Origin: Knoellia koreensis
GTDB taxonomy: Bacteria; Actinomycetota; Actinomycetes; Actinomycetales; Dermatophilaceae
Length of the DNA: 64,000 nucleotides
Reading direction: 5' to 3'
Assembly: GCF_013041615.1 (NCBI RefSeq)
Contig: NZ_JABEPQ010000001.1
Span: forward strand, 124,001 to 188,000
The notes under the pieces were generated by a model that saw only the letters and a list, made by a program, of their open reading frames with translations, ran no database searches and had not been told where the DNA came from. This document shows, in pieces, positions 8,318 to 15,496 of the stretch. The translations under genes were made by a program, and so were the position numbers. Each line of letters begins with the position of its first letter. The stretch's first letter is position 1.

Positions 8318-8962
8318 TCAGGCGGCGGCGCTGGTGCCCTTGTAGGTGTCCTGACAGGTGGCGCTGGTGGGCGTCGCGGTCGCGGACGCGGGCAGCGGGG
8401 AGAGGAGGACGGACGCGCCCTCGGCGAGCGTCCATGCGACGCCGTCGGCGTCGGTGCCGTCGTCGCGGGTGATCTTCACGCCGACGTAGGCGATCCGTCC
8501 GGCCTCCATGAAGGTCTTGCAGCCCTTCGTGAGGGTTGCGGTGTAGCCCTCGGGGAGGCCGGGGAGGGACAGGCCCGAGACGTAGCCGGGACGGGTGCCG
8601 GTCGCGGAGACGGAGCCATCCCAGGCATAGGACTCGCCGGGGAAGAACTCGAGCCCGCTCGGGAGGGACAGCACACCGCTCGTGACGGTCGGCGCGGTCT
8701 TCGTGGTGGTCGTCGTCGCGGTGCTGTTGAGGGCGAGGCCCTGTGTCGTCCACATGCCGACGAACTTCCCCGTCGAGCCGTTGCCTCGGATGTTGGCGTG
8801 ACCGAAGAAGGCTGCGAGGGCTGCGCCCATGCTGGCGACGAGGAGGAAGGACAGCGCGCCGGTGACGAGGCGGGCGCGGCGTGTTGTCGGGCGGAGGACG
8901 GCGAGCGGGGAGCGGCGCGCGGTGTGGCGAGCGCTGCGGGTTGTCGCGGGGGTGGTGCTCAT
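8318..8962 (-). CDS. Predicted membrane-anchored or secreted protein of the element
   Basis: 214 residues. After a basic Thr/Arg-rich N-terminus a hydrophobic segment at about 33-54 (LVTGALSFLLVASMGAALAA) can act as a signal anchor or long signal peptide. The rest is Thr/Ser/Gly-rich, predicted beta, with two cysteines (GCKTFMEAG and ATCQDTYKG) that could form a disulfide. The layout resembles proteins with SipW-type signal peptides and other surface or pilin-like subunits, but no specific family is recognised and no dedicated signal peptidase is present in the element. It has its own promoter region, divergent from the XRE regulator, and a terminator hairpin behind it. Confidence 0.6.
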   Translation of the reverse strand: MSTTPATTRSARHTARRSPLAVLRPTTRRARLVTGALSFLLVASMGAALAAFFGHANIRGNGSTGKFVGMWTTQGLALNSTATTTTTKTAPTVTSGVLSLPSGLEFFPGESYAWDGSVSATGTRPGYVSGLSLPGLPEGYTATLTKGCKTFMEAGRIAYVGVKITRDDGTDADGVAWTLAEGASVLLSPLPASATATPTSATCQDTYKGTSAAA

Positions 8963-9053
8963 GATCTGAGGTGCTCCTCGTGTGTCGGGATTGGGTATCT
9001 CGTGCCGAGATCCCGGAACGGACATACGGACCATAAGCCACCGGGGAGACAAG

Positions 9054-9091
9054 GTAAAGACTCCACAGAGGCGGCGTCGTGTCGTCTTTAC
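9054..9091. promoter_or_regulatory. Inverted repeat between the XRE gene and the secreted-protein gene
   Basis: GTAAAGAC (9054-9061) and GTCTTTAC (9084-9091) flank 22 nt in the 163-bp divergent region 8963-9125. The position suits an operator for the neighbouring XRE regulator, which would control itself and the divergent gene. Confidence 0.5.
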
Positions 9092-9125
9092 GGAACCGTG
9101 ACGGAAGGGCCTACTCTGTGCGCTT

Positions 9126-9383
9126 GTGAAGAACGAGGGGACCGACCTGCGCGAGGTCGCCGCGCCGAACCTGCGAGCCCTGCGAGCGCGGAAGCGCTGG
9201 CGGCAGGCAGACCTAGCCGAGGCCGCGCGGATGGCGCGCTCGACGCTCGCCGAGGTCGAGGCCGGGAAGCGGCGGCTCTATGTCGACGAGGCGGTCGACA
9301 TCTGCGCGGCCCTCGGCTGCACGCTGGCGGATCTCCTCGCCGGGGATGAGTGCGCCGACGCGAGGAAGGCCCTCGGGATCTAG
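9126..9383 (+). CDS. XRE-family helix-turn-helix regulator
   Basis: 85 residues with GTG start. The whole protein is one Cro/CI-type HTH: NLRALRARKRWRQADLAEAA gives helices 1-2 and MARSTLAEVEAGKRRLYVDE the recognition helix with the typical S-T-L-A-E-V-E-A-G-K pattern, then a third pair of helices (ICAALGCTLADLLAGD). No ligand or oligomerisation domain is present. It is one of two plus-strand genes in the element and faces the secreted-protein gene across an inverted repeat. A role as the element's repressor is likely but inferred from position and fold. Confidence 0.85.
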   Translation: MKNEGTDLREVAAPNLRALRARKRWRQADLAEAARMARSTLAEVEAGKRRLYVDEAVDICAALGCTLADLLAGDECADARKALGI

Positions 9384-9393
9384 CCAGGCGGGC

Positions 9394-9401
9394 GTGTAAA
9401 C
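9394..9401. promoter_or_regulatory. GTGTAAAC site
   Basis: GTGTAAAC lies 10 bp after the XRE gene stop. The same octamer is at 7467-7474 and as an inverted pair at 13800-13817. Candidate binding site of an element-encoded regulator. Confidence 0.35.
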
Positions 9402-9408
9402 GACGAAA

Positions 9409-9461
9409 GCCGCCCCATCCTGTCGAGGAGCCCGCCAAGGCTGGCGACAGGATGAGGCGGC
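9409..9461. terminator. Strong bidirectional hairpin after the XRE gene
   Basis: GCCGCC plus CATCCTGTCG (9409-9425) pairs with CGACAGGATG plus GGCGGC (9445-9461), one base bulged on each side. It separates the plus-strand XRE gene from the oncoming minus-strand gene 9549-10088. Confidence 0.75.
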
Positions 9462-9548
9462 AGGGGTCGAGTCTAGGCGGCGTCGAGGTCGACGGGCGCG
9501 GGATCGGGGATGCCGAGGGCTACGTCTTCGCGATGGGGCCTAGCGGGC

Positions 9549-10088
9549 TCACGCGGACTCGAGGACGGCCTCGCGGAGGTCGGCGAGCGTGTCCTCGTCG
9601 AGCGGCTCGACGCCGTCGAGGCCGGGCTCCTCGTCGGGCTCCTCGAGCGACCATGCGCGGAGGCGGTAGCGCTCGATGGCCTCCTCGCGGAGGCGGCGGT
9701 GATCCTCGAGGGCGGCGCGCTGGCGCTCGCGGTACTCGAGCACCTCGGCGGGAGCCATGCGGACGAGGTCGCCCGCCTCGACGGCGGCGTCGACTAGGCG
9801 CGTGTCGCGGGCGAGGGTGCGAAGGCCCCAGGCACGCGCGGCCATGCGCTCGCCGTGGAAGAGGCCACGGCCACGGAGGCGACGCTCGACGATCTCGCGG
9901 AGCACCTCGAGCGCGCCGTCGCGGCCCTCGAACGCATAGGCGAAACGCACGCGGTCCACGTTGTCAGGGTTGCCGAGGACGGTCTCCTCGAGGGGGTGCA
10001 GCGGTCGAGGGCCTCGAGCGACGCGGAGGGCGCGGCGCTGCGCGTTGGCTGCGAGGTCGACGAGGGAGGGCGGGGTCTCGGGGAGCAT
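9549..10088 (-). CDS. 179-residue hypothetical protein
   Basis: Begins MLPETPPSLVDLAANAQRRA and is largely helical and highly charged, with an Arg-rich N-terminal half (LREIVERRLRGRGLFHGERM) and an acidic C-terminal tail (EEPDEEPGLDGVEPLDEDTL). It may bind nucleic acid through the basic half; no known domain is recognised. The leader AAGGACTTTCGCT before the ATG is a degenerate form of the leader found at two other genes of the element. It is the last gene of the 10663-9549 module. Confidence 0.55.
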   Translation of the reverse strand: MLPETPPSLVDLAANAQRRALRVARGPRPLHPLEETVLGNPDNVDRVRFAYAFEGRDGALEVLREIVERRLRGRGLFHGERMAARAWGLRTLARDTRLVDAAVEAGDLVRMAPAEVLEYRERQRAALEDHRRLREEAIERYRLRAWSLEEPDEEPGLDGVEPLDEDTLADLREAVLESA

Positions 10089-10115
10089 TAGCGAAAGTCC
10101 TTCACTGACAGGGGT

Positions 10116-10283
10116 TTACGTCTCGGAGGCGATGCGGTCGCGGAGGGTGCCGACGTCGGAGACGAGGGCGCGGGCCGTCGCCTCGAGCCGGTCGAGGACG
10201 TCGTCGAGCGGCTCCTCTGCGAGGGGAGGGCGCGACACGGGGACGAGGCGAACGACGTTGTGGGGCAACGGATCGGGGATCAT
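10116..10283 (-). CDS. 55-residue helical protein
   Basis: A short frame whose ATG overlaps the TGA of the preceding gene (ATGA). It begins MIPDPLPHNVVRLVPVSRPP and continues with an amphipathic helix DDVLDRLEATARALVSDVGT. This suggests a small coiled-coil or dimeric partner of the 127-residue protein upstream. No family recognised; the 4-nt overlap is the main support. Confidence 0.5.
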   Translation of the reverse strand: MIPDPLPHNVVRLVPVSRPPLAEEPLDDVLDRLEATARALVSDVGTLRDRIASET

Positions 10284-10663
10284 GCGCCCCACCGCCCGGC
10301 GTTGGCCGCGCGGGTAGCGCGCTCGACATCGACCTCGTCGAGAGCCCGCCCGAGGCTCGCGAGGATGCGCTCGTTAGTCAGGAGGTGGCCCACCTCAGCG
10401 AGCACGGCCTCGGAGCGCATGCGACAGGTGACGTACACGGCACCGGAGGACGACACGCGCTTGTAATGCGGGGGAAGGCGGAGCGCGTCGAGGATCTCGT
10501 CGGCGCGCTGCTCGGCCTCGGGAACGTCGACCATGACGAACGTGAGGACGAGGTGCGGCATCTCCTTTTTGCGGGTGCGGGCCATTGCTCGCCCGTAGGC
10601 GTCGAGCATGGCAGCGATCCACTCGCGGTCAGACTGCGAGAGGTTGAGAGGGTGTGCGGTCAT
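10280..10663 (-). CDS. 127-residue hypothetical protein, first gene of its module
   Basis: Begins MTAHPLNLSQSDREWIAAML. The middle shows alternating strands and helices: EMPHLVLTFVMVDVPEAEQR, then HYKRVSSSGAVYVTCRM, then helices to the end. A small alpha/beta fold seems likely; no catalytic motif is identified. Its start region (plus strand CATGGGTGAGAGTCCTTGTC, 10661-10680) is identical to that of the gene at 11762-12421, which suggests shared translational control or duplication of the leader. Confidence 0.55.
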   Translation of the reverse strand: MTAHPLNLSQSDREWIAAMLDAYGRAMARTRKKEMPHLVLTFVMVDVPEAEQRADEILDALRLPPHYKRVSSSGAVYVTCRMRSEAVLAEVGHLLTNERILASLGRALDEVDVERATRAANAGRWGA

Positions 10664-10695
10664 GGGTGAGAGTCCTTGTCTTGCAATGGAAACGG

Positions 10696-10748
10696 GAGAG
10701 GCCCACCCGAGAAGCGTTGCAGGGCAACGATCCTCGAGCGGGCCTCTC
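10696..10748. terminator. GAGAGGCCC-armed hairpin
   Basis: GAGAGGCCC (10696-10704) pairs with GGGCCTCTC (10740-10748), enclosing a second stem CGTTGC/GCAACG. It lies between the minus-strand modules ending at 10767 and starting at 10663. Confidence 0.7.
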
Positions 10749-10766
10749 GGTGTCGGATCGAGGTGG

Positions 10767-10991
10767 TCAGCCTCGGATGCGGCGAGCGCGGGCGCGGTTC
10801 GAGCCCTCAGACGTCGAGAGGACGAACTCCTCGACGGAGACGCCCGCCTCTCGGGCCTTGCGCTCGGCGATGATCCGGCGCGGGGTGCTCATCGTCGCGA
10901 GGATGGCTCGAGCGACCGCGCCGTCGTCAGAGGCGACGCCGCCTCGGATGCTCGCGGCGATCTCGGCGGCGGTGCGCTTGTCGGCGCTCAT
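10767..10991 (-). CDS. 74-residue hypothetical protein
   Basis: Begins MSADKRTAAEIAASIRGGVA and ends in a basic tail NRARARRIRG. Helical throughout: TPRRIIAERKAREAGVSVEE followed by EFVLSTSEG resembles a short ribbon-helix or antitoxin-like pattern, but no family can be assigned. Its start overlaps the stop of the 247-residue gene by 4 nt. Confidence 0.5.
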   Translation of the reverse strand: MSADKRTAAEIAASIRGGVASDDGAVARAILATMSTPRRIIAERKAREAGVSVEEFVLSTSEGSNRARARRIRG

Positions 10992-11731
10992 GCGCGGCCA
11001 CCACGACGGCGGGCGCGGTGCGCGGCGGCGTGGGCGTCCTTCGCCCTCTCGGCCTCGGCCTCGAGGTCGGTGCCCAGGACGACGGCCTCGCCGCTCTCGG
11101 CAGCCTGTCGCACGAGGTCGCGAGGAGCGATGCGGACGGCGTCGCCGATGTCGCGGAGGCGCTGGTCGAGCCCGACGACGCGGCGCTCGCCCGTCGGCGA
11201 GGCGTAGGCGAAGTGACCACGGCCCACGGTGCGCGAGGTCTCGGGGCGGACGCCCACGACGTTAGCGAGGGCCTCCCGCTCGCGCACGGCCTCCTCGAGC
11301 GCCTCGAGGGCCTCGAGGGCGCGGGCGTCGGCGTCGAGGTAGCGCTCGCGGGTGACGGCGAGGGCGGCGTCGCGGCGCTCGCCCGTCCACGCGGCCCACT
11401 GTGCGGCGACGTAGGCCTTGCCCGCTGCGGTGGCGCGGCGCTCGGCGGTGCGAGCGACTAGGCGCTCGTGGGCGGTCGCGGCCTCGCGCTCGGCGAGCCA
11501 GAGGTCGCGAGCGTCGCCCGACGGGGCGGGGTGCGCGTCGGTGTAGGCGCGCACGGCGGCGTTGTGGGCGCGGTGCGCCTCGACGGAGGCCTCGCGGGCC
11601 TCCTGCCATGCGGCGTACTCGTCAGCCACGCCGAGAGCCTCGCGCACGGCCTCCGGGGCGATGCGCTGCAGCCCGTCGCCGGGGCGGTAGTCAGCGGGAG
11701 GGCAGGGGAGCCAAACGTGAGAAGCGGTCAT
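10988..11731 (-). CDS. 247-residue coiled-coil-rich hypothetical protein
   Basis: Begins MTASHVWLPCPPADYRPGDG. Most of the protein (about residues 40-170) is Ala/Glu/Arg-rich helix with heptad character (EAATAHERLVARTAERRATA; LEALEALEEAVREREALANV). A shorter beta part then follows (RTVGRGHFAYASPTGERRVV), then another helix to a basic tail. It looks like a structural or DNA-associated protein; no known domain seen. The leader before the ATG is a variant of the element's repeated GGACTC leader. Confidence 0.55.
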   Translation of the reverse strand: MTASHVWLPCPPADYRPGDGLQRIAPEAVREALGVADEYAAWQEAREASVEAHRAHNAAVRAYTDAHPAPSGDARDLWLAEREAATAHERLVARTAERRATAAGKAYVAAQWAAWTGERRDAALAVTRERYLDADARALEALEALEEAVREREALANVVGVRPETSRTVGRGHFAYASPTGERRVVGLDQRLRDIGDAVRIAPRDLVRQAAESGEAVVLGTDLEAEAERAKDAHAAAHRARRRGGRA

Positions 11732-11761
11732 GATGGGTGAGTCCTGTTCTGTGAGAGGGCA

Positions 11762-12421
11762 TTACGAGAGGGAGAAGCCACGACGCGGCCCGTAGGGGCG
11801 TCCGTAGCGGCTGCGCGGGACGTAGGCGCGCTCACGCTCGGTGCGCTCGTCGCGGTAACGGGGATCGGTGGCGCGCTTGTCGCGAGCCTCAGCGGCGCGG
11901 CACTCGCGGCACTTGGCGAGCGGGCGACCGTTGGCGCGGTGCGTGAAGTCGTCGACAGAGCGCTCGCGGCCACACGGCCCGGCGCACGCCTTGACGGGGC
12001 GGGGCTCGGTGCCGACAGGGGCTCGACGGGGAGCGCGGAGGAGGTCGAGCGGGAGCGGCTGGCGCGGGATCTCCTCGACGATCTCCTCGAGGCTGTCGTC
12101 GTCGAGGTCGACGAGGATGCCGTCATCCCAAGCGAGGTCGACGTCGTCGTCGAGGTGCAGGAGCCCGACGACGGCGGTAACGGTGCCACCGTGGCGGACG
12201 AGGCGGAGGGCCTCGGTGTGGTCAAGGGCGGCGATCTCGTCGAGCGCGCGCCCGAAGGCGTGGAGCCCGAGGTCGAGCCCGGCCTCGCGGCAGAGGGTGA
12301 ACAGGTCGCGGCGCGAGAGGCGCACGGCGACGGCGTCGGGCTCGGCGTAGTCGTCAGGGAGCGGGCGGGCGGCGACGTGGAGGAGCGCACGCGCGGTGCG
12401 CTGCGTAGCGGTGAGGCTCAT
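11762..12421 (-). CDS. 219-residue protein with C-terminal zinc ribbon
   Basis: The N-terminal 140 residues are helical and acidic (LFTLCREAGLDLGLHAFGRA; LDDDVDLAWDDGILVDLDDD). The C-terminal part carries a CxxxC...CxxC ribbon: CAGPCGRERSVDDFTHRANG, then CRECRAAEARDKRATDP, then a basic Arg/Tyr tail. The ribbon pattern parallels the protein at 7516-7779 and many actinophage accessory proteins. It probably binds nucleic acid; activity unknown. Its leader is the 20-nt sequence shared with 10661-10680. Confidence 0.6.
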   Translation of the reverse strand: MSLTATQRTARALLHVAARPLPDDYAEPDAVAVRLSRRDLFTLCREAGLDLGLHAFGRALDEIAALDHTEALRLVRHGGTVTAVVGLLHLDDDVDLAWDDGILVDLDDDSLEEIVEEIPRQPLPLDLLRAPRRAPVGTEPRPVKACAGPCGRERSVDDFTHRANGRPLAKCRECRAAEARDKRATDPRYRDERTERERAYVPRSRYGRPYGPRRGFSLS

Positions 12422-12911
12422 GGGTGAGAGTCCTTGTCATGGTGGGGTGTCCTTTCATGGGGCGACCGGGCGCGCTTGCGACCGGGGCGCACGGCCTCTA
12501 GGCGCGTGCTGGCGGCGGGGCGGGCAGCGTTGCGAGAGTGAGGCCCTCGACGTCGCGGCGACGCCGAGGGCCTCGGACCCATCACAAGAGCGGCCACCCA
12601 TAGCCGCCTCACCTCCCCTCGAGGGGGAGGGAGTCAAAGGGGGTGTCTCCCGCGCGGGCGCGGGCGGAGGGACTTGGAGGTGACGAACCCACGCGGGAGA
12701 CGGTGTCGCGGCCTCACCTACAGAGACGCGACGGAGGAGGGCCTCCCCCGTCCGCTCGACGCGCTGCCAGATACGCGGAGGGACGGGGGAGGCGGTGCTC
12801 GAGGCGGAGCGGCTCGACGCCCTGCTCCCATGACCAAATGAGGAAGGGCGGAGCGGCTCGACGCGCTCGAGCGGCTCGAGCGCGAGGAAGGACTCTCGCG
12901 GGCTCGAGGGA
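12422..12911. other. Non-coding segment with hairpin, purine palindrome and 18-bp direct repeats
   Basis: About 490 bp without a convincing gene. 12540-12574 is a perfect GAGGCCCTCG hairpin with an inner GTCGC/GCGAC stem. 12612-12630 is the near-palindrome CCTCCCCTCGAGGGGGAGG. 12803-12820 and 12847-12864 are identical 18-bp direct repeats (GGCGGAGCGGCTCGACGC), followed by partial copies. This may be a leader, a regulatory region or an origin-like locus. Confidence 0.5.
12540..12574. terminator. GAGGCCCTCG-armed hairpin
   Basis: GAGGCCCTCG (12540-12549) and CGAGGGCCTC (12565-12574) pair perfectly, upstream of the minus-strand gene 11762-12421; it likely ends transcription from the unit starting near 13178. 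Confidence 0.65.
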
Positions 12912-13178
12912 CTAGCGGAGGATGTCGCGGGCGGCGCCCTCGACGAGGGCGTCGAGACGGGCCAGGAGCCCGGCAGCCTCCTCGAAGTCGTGACGGGCGA
13001 CGGCGTCGCCGATGGCGGCGTGTATCTCGCGGCTCTCGGCGACGAACCGGGCGCGCTCGTCTGCGCGTTGCTCGCGGTACTCGGCGACGCGGTGAGCGGC
13101 GCGGCAGAAGCGCGCCCCGTGGGCCTCCTGTGAGGCGTCGAGCGGTCGCGAGCACCTGCGGTAGGCGCAGGGCGTCAT
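12912..13178 (-). CDS. 88-residue zinc-finger protein of actinophage type
   Basis: Begins MTPCAYRRCSRPLDASQEAH and continues GARFCRAAHRVAEYRE. This C..(4)C...C..H pattern with aromatic residues is the form seen in many small actinobacterial and phage proteins that resemble a one-zinc treble clef. The C-terminal half is a helix pair (AIGDAVARHDFEEAAGLLAR). It is the first gene downstream of the element's large non-coding region and lies closest to the recombinase. Function unknown; DNA binding, possibly a recombination directionality factor, is conceivable but not supported by more than size and position. Confidence 0.6.
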   Translation of the reverse strand: MTPCAYRRCSRPLDASQEAHGARFCRAAHRVAEYREQRADERARFVAESREIHAAIGDAVARHDFEEAAGLLARLDALVEGAARDILR

Positions 13179-13271
13179 GGTGCCTCCTAGGCGTGTGGTG
13201 GCCCGTGTGGGCGTATGTACGGACGGAGGCCGAAAGAGAAGCCGCCCGAGGTGGGCGGCGTTGCATACGGG

Positions 13272-13293
13272 CCTCTATGGGATACGTCTGTGA
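13272..13293. repeat. 22-bp direct repeat, copy 1
   Basis: Contains CTCTATGGGATACGTCTGTG; identical copy at 13430-13451, 158 bp away. Confidence 0.8.
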
Positions 13294-13429
13294 GGGGTGC
13301 CGGATCGGCTCACGTTTGCCGGAAAGTCTCACGCACTGAGACGACGGCCTCGACGGCGGCAGGGCGCGAGAGGCGGGTCTCTACAGGGGAGGTGTCCGCG
13401 ATGGTGCCTAGCGGCTCACGCGCACTCGC

Positions 13430-13451
13430 CCTCTATGGGATACGTCTGTGA
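13430..13451. repeat. 22-bp direct repeat, copy 2
   Basis: Identical to 13272-13293. The 30 bp just before it (from about 13398) resemble 9530-9560 elsewhere in the element (both read CGCGATGGNGCCTAGCGG). Confidence 0.8.
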
Positions 13452-13617
13452 CGTTGGGGCACAACGGGTTTCGGCCAAACCTGCAGGTCAGAGGGCATGT
13501 ATTTTGCCCGCCGAGGGTGGGTGCGGCTCACTCGCGTTACCGCTTCGTTACAGGCCATCTGCAGCCGGAGCGGCCTCGTGCCGCACCGGTGAGGCGGCGG
13601 GCGGCGGGCTCCTAGCT

Positions 13618-13731
13618 AAACCTCACCCATAGGGGGGACACGGGAGCAATCCCCATTAGGGGGGATGCTTTTTGTCGAGTATCAGTCAGTTACAGGAAAT
13701 GCCTCCCGTGTTCCCCCTATGGGTGAGGTTT
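13618..13731. repeat. Long inverted repeat with AT-richer centre
   Basis: The left arm 13618-13648 (AAACCTCACCCATAGGGG onward) matches the complement of 13700-13731 with one substitution and one single-base difference in length. The 51-nt centre is AT-richer than its surroundings and contains its own hairpin ATCCCC-attag-GGGGGAT followed by GCTTTTTG, which looks like a rho-independent terminator. This could be a replication-origin cruciform or a structured non-coding RNA. Confidence 0.75.
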
Positions 13732-13799
13732 CAAGGCACCTCGAGCCGCCCCTCCCCGCGTCGCACCTCGGCCCGGCGCGGCTCGCCCTCCCGCGAGGC

Positions 13800-13817
13800 G
13801 TGTAAACGGGTTTACAC
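13800..13817. promoter_or_regulatory. GTGTAAAC palindrome
   Basis: GTGTAAACGGGTTTACAC has two 8-bp arms across a GG centre. Single copies of GTGTAAAC occur at 7467 and 9394. A likely operator for a dimeric element regulator. Confidence 0.55.
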
Positions 13818-13961
13818 GGCCCGGCACGGGCTCGAGGAGGAGCGGCGCGGCCTCGAGGACGCCCGCTCGCGGCCCGTCAGCGGCTCGAGGGCCTCGGGCA
13901 CGACAGAGGCCCTCCTCGGCCTGCAGCGGCGCGGGGAGGGCCTCGACGAGGGCCAGGAGGA

Positions 13962-15431
13962 CTAGGCGACGATGCGCGAGCCGCCCTCGGCGTCGGGAGC
14001 GATGCCGCGAGGGTGCGCGGGCTGCGCGACGAGGGTTACCCGCGAGGCGTCGAGCCCGTGGACACCTCGACGGCCCTTGGACACGGTCAGGACCGCGACG
14101 TTGGCGGAGAGGAGGGCGCGGCGCGCCTCGACGTCGCCCGCCTCCCACGTCTCGCGGAAGGTCGAGCCCGTGCCGACGAGGGCGACCTCGGGGGAGGACG
14201 CGGCGGAGCGGAGGGCGGCGCGGCGCTCCTTGAGCGAGGCGAGGCGAGCCATGAGGGAAGCGACGTCGGCGTCGTCCTCGCCGAGGGCTGCCGTCGTCTC
14301 GGCGACCGCGCGCTCGACGTCGGCGAGGTCGGCGGCGCTGGCGCTCTCGGTCTCGGTGAGGGTGAACACCTCCGCGTCGCCCACGGCCTCGAGGAAGACG
14401 CGCTCGACGTACTCCTCGACGCGCTCGGCGTTCACGGAGACGCCGGGGCAGACGCCTCCGTCGCCCTTGCGGCTGCAGACATAGGAGACGATCCCCTTGC
14501 CGTCGCTGCGGACGTAGAGCGGCGAGCCGCACGCGGCGCAACGGATGACGCCCGACAGGAGCCGCGCGGCGCGGCGACGCTGCGGTCGCACCTCCTCGCC
14601 CTTGGCGGGCACGAGGAGCGCGCGGAGGCGGTGCCAGGAGTCGCCGTCGAGGATCGGCTCGAAGATCTCAGCGGGGAGCCCGTCCTCGCCGCGCACCACC
14701 TCGCCGCGATGGGTCACGCGCCCGAGGATGGCGTCGGAGGTGAGGACGCCGAGGAGCACCGTCCGCGACCACCGCTTGCCGCTCTTGGACGGGATCTCGC
14801 GGGCGTTGAGGTCGTGGGCGACGGCGTAGACGGTCTCCCCGTCGAGGACGCGGCGCGCGGCCTCGCGGATCACCTCGGCCTCCGTGGGCTCGATGACGAG
14901 GACGCGGCCCGGCCCGTCAGGGTTCGGCGCGGAGACGTAGCCGTATGGGCGCTGCCCGCCCGCGTACCGGCCCGAGGTGCGGAGAGCCGCGAGGGAGGAC
15001 AGGACACGGGTGCGTGTGTTCTCCCGCTCCATGCGCGCCACCTCGGCGAGCACAGAGGCGATGATGCGCCACGCGGGCTGTGACGAGGCGAGCCCGTCGC
15101 GGTCGGCGATGAAGAGAGCCGAGGGGCGCTCGTCGAGCACCTCGATAAGCGCGGCGAGAGCGCCGAGGCCCTGTCGACTCCACCTGTCGAACTTCCACAC
15201 CGCGAGGACGTCGGCCTCGCCGTCGCGGAGCATGCGGAGGGCCTCGTCGGCGTTGGCGCGGGCCTTGCCGCCCGAGACGCCGTCGTCGGCCAGGACGCGG
15301 ACGACGTCCCATCCCTCGCGCTCGGCGCGGAGGCGGAGGTCGGCCTCCTGCCTCGCGATAGAGGTAGAGGCGTCGTCGCTCGAGGACAGACGGACGTAGA
15401 GGACGGCGCGGGGCGTGGGCTTGCGGGTCAT
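13962..15431 (-). CDS. Large serine recombinase (integrase)
   Basis: 489 residues from ATG 15431 (the frame stays open 14 codons upstream, but AGGAG precedes this ATG). The N-terminal resolvase domain starts RAVLYVRLSSSDD with the nucleophile Ser at about residue 16 and continues with the SRQGLGAL and MERENTRTR segments (about 100-150). The recombinase domain follows (GGQRPYGYV; LNAREIPSKSGKRWS), then a zinc ribbon CAACGSPLYVRSDGKGIVSY followed by VCSRKGDGGVC, then a coiled-coil stretch of the type used for synapsis control. It catalyses site-specific integration at attB inside alkB, 66 bp away. No recognisable directionality factor is adjacent. Confidence 0.93.
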   Translation of the reverse strand: MTRKPTPRAVLYVRLSSSDDASTSIARQEADLRLRAEREGWDVVRVLADDGVSGGKARANADEALRMLRDGEADVLAVWKFDRWSRQGLGALAALIEVLDERPSALFIADRDGLASSQPAWRIIASVLAEVARMERENTRTRVLSSLAALRTSGRYAGGQRPYGYVSAPNPDGPGRVLVIEPTEAEVIREAARRVLDGETVYAVAHDLNAREIPSKSGKRWSRTVLLGVLTSDAILGRVTHRGEVVRGEDGLPAEIFEPILDGDSWHRLRALLVPAKGEEVRPQRRRAARLLSGVIRCAACGSPLYVRSDGKGIVSYVCSRKGDGGVCPGVSVNAERVEEYVERVFLEAVGDAEVFTLTETESASAADLADVERAVAETTAALGEDDADVASLMARLASLKERRAALRSAASSPEVALVGTGSTFRETWEAGDVEARRALLSANVAVLTVSKGRRGVHGLDASRVTLVAQPAHPRGIAPDAEGGSRIVA

Positions 15432-15496
15432 GGCTGGCGGGCTCCTGTCGTGCTGGTGGTGCGGAGCCGCCACAGTACCGCAGTTAGGAGAGTCTT

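Larger units (their letters stand above)
13179..13961. other. Large non-coding region of the element (origin-like or regulatory)
   Basis: About 780 bp. It contains a short GCCGCCC hairpin (13241-13259), two 22-bp direct repeats containing CTCTATGGGATACGTCTGTG (13272-13293 and 13430-13451), a near-perfect 31-bp inverted repeat around an AT-richer 51-nt centre (13618-13731), and a GTGTAAAC palindrome (13800-13817). A plus-strand frame from 13672 to 13965 exists but overlaps all of these and has no recognisable product. The density of repeats suggests a replication origin, transfer origin or control region. Confidence 0.55.

Noticed and set aside
12718-13332. Minus-strand 204-codon frame overlapping the zinc-finger gene
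   Set aside because: Arg/Pro-rich shadow of the 12912-13178 gene and of non-coding repeats.
13672-13965. Plus-strand 97-codon frame before the recombinase stop
   Set aside because: Runs through the inverted repeat and the GTGTAAAC palindrome; poor start and no family. Kept only as a note in the region description.
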